Positions 1-7,310 are shown, counted from the first letter of the stretch. The stretch: 17,810 nt of DNA from Lucifugimonas sp038150225 (GCA_038150225.1 JAYQWG010000038.1:1-17810), one strand, 5' to 3'. Notes: generated from the letters alone by a model not told the origin. Numbers and translations are program-made.

Positions 1-2
1 TT

Positions 3-362
3 GGCAAGATCGGTACTGTTACCTATCACGATTCCTGCTATCTCGGTCGCCACAATGGCGAGTTCGGGGCGCCACGCGAAATCATGAGTTCGATTCCAGG
101 TCTAAACTTCGTAGAGATGGACCGGAACAAGGAACGTTCATTCTGCTGTGGTGCTGGTGGTGGTCGCATGTGGATGGAAGAAGAGGGCGAACGCGTCAAC
201 CATATGCGTACGGATCAGTTCATCGAAACTGGTGCTGAAACCGTCGCAGTGTCATGTCCTTTCTGCATCCAAATGTTCGACGAAGGAATCACTGCCAAGG
301 GTAGAGAATACGACAAGAAAGCCGTCGACCTAATCAGCATCCTCGACCAGGCGACTGAGTAG
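3..362 (+). CDS. CCG-domain Fe-S oxidoreductase, C-terminal part (5' end outside window)
   Basis: The frame is open from the first bases to a TAG at 360-362, so only the last ~119 residues are present. Visible motifs are YHDSCYLGRHNG near the start, then FCCGAGGGRMWMEEEG, then VSCPFCIQMFDEGI. These match the second cysteine-rich CCG domain of the HdrD/GlpC/LutA-like family, where the paired cysteines bind Fe-S clusters (family knowledge). Such proteins pass electrons between a flavin dehydrogenase and the quinone or thiol pool, or reduce heterodisulfides. The flavin or ferredoxin part would lie upstream, outside the window, so the substrate cannot be read. A second protein with the same domain type ends the window (15041-17810). 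The 3' end overlaps a doubtful convergent ORF. Confidence 0.9.
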   Translation, partial: GKIGTVTYHDSCYLGRHNGEFGAPREIMSSIPGLNFVEMDRNKERSFCCGAGGGRMWMEEEGERVNHMRTDQFIETGAETVAVSCPFCIQMFDEGITAKGREYDKKAVDLISILDQATE

Positions 363-557
363 CGCTTGTTGCTCGCGGGATTCTGTCTTGATCGGATCTA
401 GCTTTCGCCAAATTTCTGCGCCTTTTGACACAACTTCCACTGCGATCATCATTCGCACGCAGGTTAGGACAAGCGCGTTTAACAGTTGTTCTCCGTTGGC
501 TTCTCCAACCACTGGTAGGTTGTGACCTAGATCCAGCCCAGCGAGAAATCTCATCAA
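330..557 (-). CDS. possible small hypothetical protein
   Basis: A 75-residue frame starting TTG-ATG (ATG at 552-554) and ending inside the last 33 bases of the convergent CCG-domain gene. I do not recognise it. The peptide reads like a plausible soluble, mostly helical protein (GLDLGHNLPVVGEANGEQLL, then KGAEIWRKLDPIKTESREQQ), with balanced charge and no low complexity, which is unlike most shadow frames here. Against it, no Shine-Dalgarno sits at a normal distance (the G-run upstream is about 15 nt away) and the overlap with a real gene is substantial. The frame upstream (up to 675) also has a peptide-like stretch, IPVPGIGWLIDNYMTMNG, in another phase, so a frameshifted remnant is an alternative. 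Confidence 0.25.
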   Translation of the reverse strand: MMRFLAGLDLGHNLPVVGEANGEQLLNALVLTCVRMMIAVEVVSKGAEIWRKLDPIKTESREQQALLSRLVEDAD

Positions 558-843
558 AGGGAACAGTGGCCCCCCTTTGTCCGTTCATGGTCATGTAATT
601 GTCTATCAACCATCCAATACCAGGTACAGGGATGATCAGAAGTAAGTTGTCCGAATAACGCTGTCGATCACACACTTACAGGATCTAGTAATCGAATCCG
701 GCATATCACAATAGAAATACGCAGAGTTGATGACGAAAACTCTCGATGGTGCGCTCATCCATCCAAAAAAGCGAGCGTAGGTAAACAAACCGACCTACAG
801 ACTCGCGCTTTGGGGTGGCAACTGCTAGCATCATCTTCACCAC
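363..843. other. 481-nt stretch without a confident gene
   Basis: This lies between the CCG-domain gene and the methyltransferase. It contains most of the doubtful small minus-strand ORF (to 557) and a strong hairpin with a six-base A/T tract at 765-806. I searched by eye for tRNA arms, SRP-like or tmRNA-like motifs and repeats and saw none. The methyltransferase promoter should lie here or at its 3' edge, but no convincing -35/-10 pair stands out. Confidence 0.5.
765..806 (-). terminator. hairpin with U-tract reading on the minus strand
   Basis: GCGAG (771-775) pairs with CTCGC (802-806). Inside it, GTAGGT (777-782) pairs with ACCTAC (793-798) around a 10-nt loop, with a 1/3-nt internal bulge. 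On the minus strand the stem is followed directly by TTTTTT (plus-strand A-run 765-770), the layout of a Rho-independent terminator. No minus-strand gene precedes it, because upstream on that strand is the 5' part of the plus-strand methyltransferase. It may end an antisense or small RNA, insulate the 330-557 region, or act as a leader hairpin for the methyltransferase, whose ATG is 38 nt further on. The structure is seen directly; its role is inferred. Confidence 0.6.
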
Positions 844-1785
844 ATGGCACGTAAGAACGGCACCGAGCAGAAACAACGGCCCACAAGCACATCAGCGTTT
901 GGAACTAATGGACGTTACAGTCACGATTCGTCTGAGTACTACGCTCGTGCACTACAACCCGAAGGTCGCGAACTGTTAGATCGATCGGCGGAGCCAGAAA
1001 ATGCCCTGCCCGATTCAGCGAAAAACCATTTCTTCAATCACTCAAGCGAGAATATGACTGAGATCCCTGATCGCTCGGTGCATCTAATGGTCACGTCGCC
1101 GCCGTACAACGTCGGTAAGGAATATGACGATGACCTGAGCCACGAGCAGTACATGGACCTGATCGGAAACGTTCTCAAGGAGACGTTCCGAGTGTTGGTC
1201 GATGGAGGACGCGCTCTAGTGAATGTCGCGAATCTCGGACGCAAACCATATATTCCGCTCCACTCGTTCATCATCGAATGCGCAGCCAAAGTCGGCTTCT
1301 ACATGCGCGGTGAAGTGATCTGGAATAAATCAGCAGGCGCTGGAAGTTCCACCGCTTGGGGTAGTTGGATGTCTGCATCAAACCCAACACTAAGAGACAC
1401 TCACGAATACGTGTTGGTCTTCCAGAAACCACCGTTTGGACGAGCTAAACCCGAAGGTCGCCAATCGACCATTTCAAGAGACGATTTCCTCGAGTTCACA
1501 AAAAGTGTGTGGGAATTTCCACCACAATCGGCGAAGCAGGTCGGGCACCCTGCACCGTTCCCGGTCGAGTTGCCAAAGCGAGCGATCGAGTTATACACGT
1601 TCTCGGGTGAAGTAGTTCTCGATCCATTCATGGGGACCGGTTCGACTGCAGTTGCAGCATTGCAGTTGGGTCGTTCCTATGTGGGCTACGACCTTTCGAG
1701 CGAGTACATCGAGATTTCAAAAGCCCGGGTCGAAGCCCAGGTGAGTGGTAAGAAATTTAAACTCCCTAATGGTGCGAAAAAATGA
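844..1785 (+). CDS. site-specific DNA methyltransferase (beta-class, N4-cytosine or N6-adenine)
   Basis: A 313-residue protein that transfers a methyl group from S-adenosylmethionine to an exocyclic amino group in DNA. The catalytic motif IV is TSPPYN at residues 84-89. The SAM-binding motif I, DPFMGTGST, comes late at 260-268 and is followed by GRSYVGYDLSSEYIEI. The order IV, target region, then I defines the beta class. The S at the start of SPPY is more usual in N4-cytosine enzymes, but N6-adenine members with SPPY exist, so the base is undecided. The region at about 155-235 is the likely target-recognition part. The first ~60 residues are a polar extension with no motif I recognise. No Shine-Dalgarno is visible before the ATG; the gene may be leaderless. 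No restriction partner is adjacent, so it looks like an orphan methyltransferase. The nuclease-like protein at 6690-7310 is too distant to pair with confidence. Confidence 0.92.
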   Translation: MARKNGTEQKQRPTSTSAFGTNGRYSHDSSEYYARALQPEGRELLDRSAEPENALPDSAKNHFFNHSSENMTEIPDRSVHLMVTSPPYNVGKEYDDDLSHEQYMDLIGNVLKETFRVLVDGGRALVNVANLGRKPYIPLHSFIIECAAKVGFYMRGEVIWNKSAGAGSSTAWGSWMSASNPTLRDTHEYVLVFQKPPFGRAKPEGRQSTISRDDFLEFTKSVWEFPPQSAKQVGHPAPFPVELPKRAIELYTFSGEVVLDPFMGTGSTAVAALQLGRSYVGYDLSSEYIEISKARVEAQVSGKKFKLPNGAKK

Positions 1786-1795
1786 CTCTAGCGCC

Positions 1796-1814
1796 GCGCA
1801 CCTAAGTCGTGCGC
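1796..1814. terminator. short GC hairpin between convergent genes
   Basis: GCGCAC (1796-1801) and GTGCGC (1809-1814) form a 6-bp perfect stem with a 7-nt loop. It lies where the plus-strand methyltransferase (stop at 1783-1785) meets the minus-strand exporter operon (stop at 1802-1804). No T-run follows directly on either strand, so termination is plausible from position but weakly supported by sequence. Confidence 0.3.
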
Positions 1815-3007
1815 AATGCTTCCGTTGGGGAAAGCCGTGACGCTCGCATCGCCGGATAGAGTCCAGCTACACCACCTATGATCAGCGCTGCACCGAATCC
1901 GCCTAAGATTGCCAACGGCGGGATGAGAATTGACCAGTCTTTCACCTGAGCATAAATAGCGGTCGCAGATATTCCCAGTACGATTCCGCCAATGCCTCCC
2001 AAGGCCGCCAGCACCAGGGCCTCACCCAGGAATTGAACAGCTATGTGTCGCCTGGTTGCCCCCAAAGCCCTTCGTAGACCAATCTCACCGCGCCTTTCAA
2101 GCACAGAAATGACCATTACGTTCGCGATACCCACTCCGCCAACGAGCAAGGCGATGGCGCCAAGACCTACGAACAGTGTGGTGAGTGTGTCATCGGCAGC
2201 TTCCTGCGCCTCGAGAGCCTCGGTCGGTCGATCGACTTCGACCTCTTCCGGGAACTGAGGATTGGCAGTCGATGCCAAAACGGTCGTTACTTCGTCGATT
2301 TGGGCGGGATCGACCCGCACTAATACGCGTGAAGGCGGGTTTTCATGGCCCAAGAAATCCTGGGCGGCGGTGTGACCGATAAGCGCAGCTCGATCCAGGT
2401 CGGGCGCCAGTTCAAATTGTTCAAGTATCCCGACAACAATGAATGTTTCCTCGCCCAGTCGAACGGGCAGTACCCCGGACACTTCACGTATCCCGAGCCG
2501 CTCAGCAGCAACTGATCCTAAAACTACATTTGGTAGAGAGCCTTTTGCATCATCAAGCCAGGTACCGTCCGCAACCGATCCCGCCAGCACTTTTAACAAC
2601 TGAGAATCTACTGCTTGAACCGTAATTCCACCGGTTTGACCTGAAGGAACATGCTCAGTCCGATAGACACTAACCCCATCTACGAAACTAATCATGCTCG
2701 TAGCTTCCACAGGACCTATCCTGGCGATCATGTTTGCAGCTTCATCCGGCAGATTACCGCTCCCGCGCCCGAACCCAACGTTCGGCTGGACTGTCAACAA
2801 ATTAGTCCCCAGACGCTCGAGTCGTGACAGGAGCTCGGACTTCGAAGACTCGGAAAGTCCTAGGATCCCAACTATTGATGCAATTCCAATCGTTATACCT
2901 ACTGCAGAAAGAGCAGCTCGAAGTTTTCTAATCCTTACGCCAACTGTGGCAGTTCGCATAAGGTCACCAAAACTCAATCGGTTTTTTGGAAGACGCCCCA
3001 TAGTCAT
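1802..3007 (-). CDS. MacB/FtsX-type ABC transporter permease
   Basis: A 401-residue inner-membrane subunit of a type VII (MacB-like) ABC machine. The N-terminal transmembrane helix is at ~32-52 and is followed by a ~220-residue extracytoplasmic MacB_PCD-like domain. Three further helices lie at ~276-301, 325-350 and 361-385. The cytoplasmic signature ERRGEIGLRRALGATRRHI (305-321 region) and the ending GLYPAMRASRLSPTEALR are typical of the FtsX/MacB family. Length and topology match MacB permease halves in which the ATPase is a separate polypeptide. The start ATG overlaps the ATPase stop as ATGA, so translation is probably coupled. No Shine-Dalgarno is visible, and a second in-frame ATG lies two codons on. 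In this family ATP binding drives conformational change across the envelope rather than direct membrane passage; the cargo here is unknown. Confidence 0.93.
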   Translation of the reverse strand: MTMGRLPKNRLSFGDLMRTATVGVRIRKLRAALSAVGITIGIASIVGILGLSESSKSELLSRLERLGTNLLTVQPNVGFGRGSGNLPDEAANMIARIGPVEATSMISFVDGVSVYRTEHVPSGQTGGITVQAVDSQLLKVLAGSVADGTWLDDAKGSLPNVVLGSVAAERLGIREVSGVLPVRLGEETFIVVGILEQFELAPDLDRAALIGHTAAQDFLGHENPPSRVLVRVDPAQIDEVTTVLASTANPQFPEEVEVDRPTEALEAQEAADDTLTTLFVGLGAIALLVGGVGIANVMVISVLERRGEIGLRRALGATRRHIAVQFLGEALVLAALGGIGGIVLGISATAIYAQVKDWSILIPPLAILGGFGAALIIGGVAGLYPAMRASRLSPTEALRTT

Positions 3008-3714
3008 GAGAACATCGCGGTGGATATGTCTGATTCAACTTTCCCGTCCCGCATCGAAATAACACGCGGGAAGCTGTCGGCGATCTCTGGATTATGAGTA
3101 ATCACAACGATGGTTGTACCACCTTCGTGAAGTTCTCTAATCAACTCAACAACGGCATCGCTATTAGCAGTATCAAGACTGCCCGTTGGTTCGTCGGCCA
3201 GAACAATCGCCGGACCGCCTATGATTGCCCGGGCTGTAGCAACGCGCTGCAACTCTCCTCCAGATAATTTGGTCGCGACCTGATCCTTTCGGTGTGTCAT
3301 ACCTACTCTGCTTAGCTCGATTTCAGCAAGTTCCCGGCGCTCTTTCCTGGGACGACCCGAATACAAAAGTCCATCAGCTACGTTGTCCAGAGCCGACATT
3401 CCGCTCAACAGGTGAAACTGCTGAAACACAAACCCGATGTGGTTTGTACGTATCGAGGACAGCTCTCCATCTGACAGTTCGGAAATCCTGTGGCCCGCCA
3501 CCTCGATCTCACCGGATGTTGGTCGGTCTAGTGTCCCCATTAGATGAAGTAAGGTCGATTTGCCACAACCCGACGGCCCCACTATCGACACAAGTTCGCC
3601 AGCTTGAACTTCGAAACTCACTCCTTGTAGAGCATGGACTGGCGGATCAGTTGGATACTCTTTGTGAACATCGTTGACCCTTAGAACTGATTCAGTCTTG
3701 GGAAGCGTGGTCAC
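3004..3714 (-). CDS. MacB/LolD-type ABC transporter ATPase
   Basis: A 236-residue nucleotide-binding subunit. All catalytic motifs are intact: Walker A GPSGCGKST (46-54), Q-loop FVFQQFHLL (95-103), ABC signature LSGGELQRVATARA (150-163), Walker B IVLADEPTGSLD with catalytic E175, and H-loop ITHNP (H207). The FQQFHLL and ADEPTGSLD wording is characteristic of the MacB/LolD/FtsE group. It starts with GTG (3712-3714), overlapping the adaptor stop as GTGA, and its own stop overlaps the permease start. The three genes are therefore translationally chained and their products should form one complex. ATP hydrolysis powers the permease's mechanical cycle. Confidence 0.95.
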   Translation of the reverse strand: MTTLPKTESVLRVNDVHKEYPTDPPVHALQGVSFEVQAGELVSIVGPSGCGKSTLLHLMGTLDRPTSGEIEVAGHRISELSDGELSSIRTNHIGFVFQQFHLLSGMSALDNVADGLLYSGRPRKERRELAEIELSRVGMTHRKDQVATKLSGGELQRVATARAIIGGPAIVLADEPTGSLDTANSDAVVELIRELHEGGTTIVVITHNPEIADSFPRVISMRDGKVESDISTAMFS

Positions 3715-5771
3715 GGGATTACCACTCGATCGCCAGGAGAAAGTTGATCGGATGAGATTTCGATCATCCCGTTATCTCCAAAGAATCCAACCTCGACTGC
3801 AACCAGGGCGATTTGTCCACCACCAAGGTCTTTTTCAACTGCGAATCCGCCTTCCAGGAGCGAAAGTAAAACCGAAACCGGTACAGTCATGACATTTTCA
3901 ACCGAGTCGGACACAACGATCACGTCCACAGGTGCTTCATCTAAACCGTCAGTACTTGTTTGATCGCTGAGCTCGATGAATACCTCAAACGTCGCTCCGC
4001 CTTGCTGAGATACTGTTGCGGTTTGTGCCACGTACGTTACAACTGCTGGGACAATTGTCGAGTCCGGAAGTTCAACCGTAACCTCGTCGTTTTGTGCGAG
4101 CAGACCTTGTTGGTTCGCAGGCAGGTTCAACCTGACTACCTTGGCCGAATGACTGACACCGACGATCTGTGAGTTAGCACCAACCAAGGTTCCTTCAGTA
4201 GCGATCTGTTGGGTAATCCTCACCGATCCTGGCAAGAAAACAACCTCTCCAAGATCGATGATCCCATCTTGTTCCATACCCATCATATGTTGGAACTGCT
4301 GAACAGCAGCATAGGTAGCGGAATCGTAAATCCCGTCGGCTTTATCTACGAGTCCCAGGTCAAGCAATGTAGATTCGAGTTGGGCGATATCTGCACCCCC
4401 GGCCGGAGATCCCGTCGATACGGTGAGCAAGCTTCCTCCGCTTGCTCTTGCACCCAAAGTCGAAGACATGTTGGTCACCTGTACCGCACCGGGAAGAAAT
4501 ATCGCTTCGTTTAGATCAAGTGAGCCATCAACTTCAAGACCGAGATCCATCTGCAACTCCATAACGGCAGTCGTGGTTTCCGGGCCGAAAATACCTTGCT
4601 GTGGAAAAGAACCTACGGACGCGTATCCGAGAGCTACAAGTGATTGCTGAAGTTGGACGATGTCATCCCCAATCAGATCTTCAGTAAGCTCGGTGTAAGA
4701 CTCAACTGATTTATCGAGTTCTGATGTGGCTCCATCTACAAGAACTTGCTGAGCATCAATCAGTTCGTCATGAGCTTCTTCAGCAAGTTCACGAGCTTCC
4801 CAGGACTCGGTGATTTCCGCCAATGGACATCTAAACTCAAGCTTCGTTGACGATTCATCGCAGCCGGTAAGCACTGGGTAAGGTGTGAGATGCATCCAAA
4901 CCCAGACCACTGATTCATTCCATGGTGTGTCAACATCATCCGACGGAGTTTTGCTCTCGGCGAGAGCGATGTCGAAGACTGCGTCGAAGCTCGTTCCCCA
5001 GTCATCCATAATCGCATCCGGAGACATCTCTCCGTGTGAGTCAGGAACTACATCGCCAAACCACCCATTGAGCTGATTCAAGTAATTGAACTTAGCCTCA
5101 TCGAGTTGTACCTGCGACTCAGCAACCGCCTCGTCTCTTGCCTCTTTAATTTCATCAAGATATTTTTGCGCAAGTTCAACATCTTCTTGCGCAAGTACAG
5201 CCGATTCGGTGATCGAAGCTTCCTCGAGCACTCGATACATCGGAGTATCTCCATAGAGGAGGACCACTGGGCGCTCATTAACCTCATAAATGGTGTCGCC
5301 CTGTTGAAGAACGTCACCTCGGGTAGGCAACCAGGTGACAATTCCTGATGCGGTATTTTGGACTGCGATCGCATCTTCACCCATCACTATGTCGCGGAAG
5401 GCAGGTGTCGTCCCGTCAAGCAATACAACGGGCTGATTGTCAATCTCAAAGATCGTTTCTCCGCTTCCAATCTCCTCACCAGGATCCGGAACGCTCGTAA
5501 CGGTTCCACCAATTCTGGTTTTGATCGGGTCATCCTGGATTGATCCAAGAGTTCCGCCTAGAGAATCCTCCTGGATCAAATCCCCCAAGGCGATTTCAAA
5601 GAATTCAAGTGTGGCGTTGCCGGCTTCATTTGAATCTGAATCGGACTGTGAAAATACGACCGCTACAACCACAATTCCAGCCGCAAGGGCAACTGCAACA
5701 ACCCCAAGCCATACCCGGCTGAATCCGCTCTGATAACGCCCCAACAATGGGGATTTAGTAACTGTGCTCAT
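3711..5771 (-). CDS. HlyD-like adaptor with two peptidoglycan-binding domains
   Basis: A 686-residue extracytoplasmic adaptor (membrane fusion protein) for the MacB-type transporter. A single N-terminal helix at ~20-41 anchors it. Two lipoyl-like beta segments follow at about 90-170; each contains a matching motif (EIDNQPVVLLDG, then EVNERPVVLLYGDTP). A charged helical stretch at ~183-235 and another at ~320-362 would form the hairpin. Two peptidoglycan_binding_1 domains follow, at ~366-430 (QLQQSLVALGY, FGPETTTAVMELQ) and ~461-517 (QLESTLLDLGLVD, YDSATYAAVQQFQ). Each ends in the same FLPG(A/S)V strand. The C-terminal ~150 residues look like the barrel and membrane-proximal domains. An ~85-residue Trp-rich insert between the two helices, with Cys304 and Cys315, is unlike standard adaptors. 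The fourth gene of the operon lies 55 nt upstream. Confidence 0.88.
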   Translation of the reverse strand: MSTVTKSPLLGRYQSGFSRVWLGVVAVALAAGIVVVAVVFSQSDSDSNEAGNATLEFFEIALGDLIQEDSLGGTLGSIQDDPIKTRIGGTVTSVPDPGEEIGSGETIFEIDNQPVVLLDGTTPAFRDIVMGEDAIAVQNTASGIVTWLPTRGDVLQQGDTIYEVNERPVVLLYGDTPMYRVLEEASITESAVLAQEDVELAQKYLDEIKEARDEAVAESQVQLDEAKFNYLNQLNGWFGDVVPDSHGEMSPDAIMDDWGTSFDAVFDIALAESKTPSDDVDTPWNESVVWVWMHLTPYPVLTGCDESSTKLEFRCPLAEITESWEARELAEEAHDELIDAQQVLVDGATSELDKSVESYTELTEDLIGDDIVQLQQSLVALGYASVGSFPQQGIFGPETTTAVMELQMDLGLEVDGSLDLNEAIFLPGAVQVTNMSSTLGARASGGSLLTVSTGSPAGGADIAQLESTLLDLGLVDKADGIYDSATYAAVQQFQHMMGMEQDGIIDLGEVVFLPGSVRITQQIATEGTLVGANSQIVGVSHSAKVVRLNLPANQQGLLAQNDEVTVELPDSTIVPAVVTYVAQTATVSQQGGATFEVFIELSDQTSTDGLDEAPVDVIVVSDSVENVMTVPVSVLLSLLEGGFAVEKDLGGGQIALVAVEVGFFGDNGMIEISSDQLSPGDRVVIP

Positions 5772-5826
5772 ATTGAAAAGCCGTTTCTTCTAAGTAGGAA
5801 TAAAAATCTGTATACGGTTTTCGAAA

Positions 5827-6471
5827 CTATTGGGTCAGGCGCCCGTCAAAGCCGCCACCAACTCCGCCACCGCCACCTGGTCTTGGGAACGCAGGCGCTG
5901 AGAAATCCCCACCTTGCCTGCCACGATTTTGTTGCCCGCGAGGACCAAATACACCGCCACATTCGTCAAGAAGCTCAGCGACTCGAGGGTCATCGAGGTC
6001 GATATGTTCTCGCAGTTCGAACTGCCATTGACGCAACGTCTCTGTCGTCGGATCATCCACTGTCAAACCAGCCTCGCGGAGGCAAGACGCCACTTCGACC
6101 ATTTGGTCTGTCAACTCGGTTAGGTCGGGGGAGTCATTCCTGAAAGTCAGCCCTTCTAAAATTTCTCTACAGTTCTCCATGATCGACCGCAGCTGATCTC
6201 GATCTATATTCGCGTCGATTGCGATACTCGGGAGTTGCACGTTTCCGTCAGAATCAACTGTAGGATCTGCAGCTTCCAAACCCTCGTCACGGAGACATTC
6301 AGCGAACGAAAGCGCTCGGTCCTCGTCTGTCAGTTCGCCGTTCACTTCTGCCACAGCTTCAGCCTCAATGGTGGGTTGATCAATCAACGAAGCAACTCCG
6401 CTGTCTTCGGTGCCGCACGCGGCAAGAATTAGGAAGACAAATCCGAGAACTGGGAGAGATATTTTTTTCAT
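5827..6471 (-). CDS. lipoprotein with duplicated two-cysteine unit
   Basis: A 214-residue protein with a clear lipoprotein signal: MKK, a hydrophobic core, then LAAC with the lipidated Cys at 19. The mature part contains two similar units. SFAECLRDEGLEAADPT with Cys59 is followed by Cys101, and VASCLREAGLTVDDPT with Cys130 is followed by Cys171. The spacing within each pair is nearly equal (42 and 41), which suggests two disulfides. This 'CxREx-G-x-DP' style resembles small lipoproteins seen next to MacB-type exporters in other Gram-positive-like bacteria (recollection, not checked). The last ~35 residues are rich in Gly, Arg and Pro. It is the first gene of the exporter operon and is likely an extracytoplasmic accessory or substrate-handling subunit; its exact job is unknown. 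Confidence 0.85.
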   Translation of the reverse strand: MKKISLPVLGFVFLILAACGTEDSGVASLIDQPTIEAEAVAEVNGELTDEDRALSFAECLRDEGLEAADPTVDSDGNVQLPSIAIDANIDRDQLRSIMENCREILEGLTFRNDSPDLTELTDQMVEVASCLREAGLTVDDPTTETLRQWQFELREHIDLDDPRVAELLDECGGVFGPRGQQNRGRQGGDFSAPAFPRPGGGGGVGGGFDGRLTQ

Positions 6472-6501
6472 TTTGGTTTTTATGACTGTTCACTTGTACC
6501 G

Positions 6502-6545
6502 AATTTGTTACAGAAACGATTGTTGCCTGTGAATATCAACAAATT
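6502..6545 (-). promoter_or_regulatory. candidate promoter and operator of exporter operon
   Basis: On the minus strand, TTCACA (6528-6533) and TAACAA (6505-6510) are spaced 17 nt apart, about 34 nt upstream of the lipoprotein ATG. An 8-bp perfect inverted repeat, AATTTGTT (6502-6509) and AACAAATT (6538-6545), brackets the pair. The -10 match is poor, so the promoter is tentative. The flanking repeat could be a regulator site. Confidence 0.3.
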
Positions 6546-6689
6546 GTGTAGAAAACTGTTTAATCCAAAGGTCTGGGCGTGCATCAAATCCCGATGCGTC
6601 GAGCCTCCCGGTAAAGACCAGTGCCACCCAGTCACCAACTCTTTTCCTGATTCGAACCCGAAGGTCTCAACCAGTAAACTGTTTGGACA

Positions 6690-7310
6690 ATGACCCGCAC
6701 GCTGAACGAACTAACTTCCGAAGAACGTGAACACGTGATTACGACTGTCCATTTAGAGGCGCAGGAAGCTGGTTGGTCTCAGCTAAGCAACTCCCGTAAG
6801 TCGGCACTCTACTCTGCGTGGGAGTCACAGTTCGACCTGACTCATGCCACCCTGAAAGACAGCATCATGAAGGGATTCGATGCTGCCCAGGGGATTCCCA
6901 AAAAAGCTGAAGCCGAAATCCAGCAGGAAGTCACAGGAATCCTGACACTCGCCGGCATCAACGTAATCGAACAAGCACAAATGTGGACAGGGCGGGAACG
7001 TGCAGATCTTCTGATTGGTTACAGTTCGAAATTCCCAACCCATGTAGTGGAAATCGAACGCGCCGACTCGTGGTCAGAAGGATTGAGACAAACCCTTTGG
7101 TACCAGGCGGCTATATTCCAGGCAGAACGCAGACACGTGCTTCCAGTGCTACTCCTGTTTGGAAATACTTCTGCTGACCGCTTCGAGCAAATCCTTGCCA
7201 CTTGCGACCACAACCATGTCACTTTATGCACGCACAGGCTCGAACTCGACGGTGATTTAGAGACTGAATATTCATTGAGTACCCTTATCAACGGCAGCGA
7301 AAACCCGTAA
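6690..7310 (+). CDS. PD-(D/E)XK nuclease-like protein
   Basis: A 206-residue protein of unknown role. The central part follows the PD-(D/E)XK core order: a helix with acidic residues (AEAEIQQEVTGIL, ~73-85), D106 in ERADLLIGY, a strand with E121 and E123 (HVVEIERADSW), then a helix SEGLRQTLWYQAAIFQ and a hydrophobic strand HVLPVLLLFG. The Q-x-x-x-Y helix after the catalytic strand is a common feature of this fold. The usual lysine of the ExK half-motif is replaced by glutamate (E-I-E) and followed by Arg, so catalysis is uncertain. The N-terminal ~65 residues are helical and include EEREHVITTVHLEAQEAGW. No Shine-Dalgarno is obvious before the ATG. It stands alone; it could be a restriction, repair or regulatory nuclease-like protein. 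Confidence 0.55.
   Translation: MTRTLNELTSEEREHVITTVHLEAQEAGWSQLSNSRKSALYSAWESQFDLTHATLKDSIMKGFDAAQGIPKKAEAEIQQEVTGILTLAGINVIEQAQMWTGRERADLLIGYSSKFPTHVVEIERADSWSEGLRQTLWYQAAIFQAERRHVLPVLLLFGNTSADRFEQILATCDHNHVTLCTHRLELDGDLETEYSLSTLINGSENP

Noticed and set aside
1..362. The first gene as a second copy of the dehydrogenase at 15041-17810
   Set aside because: Both end in CCG domains, but the cysteine contexts differ (FCCGAGGGRMWMEE versus GCCGMAGSFGFEKK), so they are different subfamilies rather than a duplicate.
6649..6659. GATTCGAACCC, resembling a tRNA T-loop
   Set aside because: The flanking bases do not form the 5-bp T stem on either strand, and no acceptor, D or anticodon arm fits around it.
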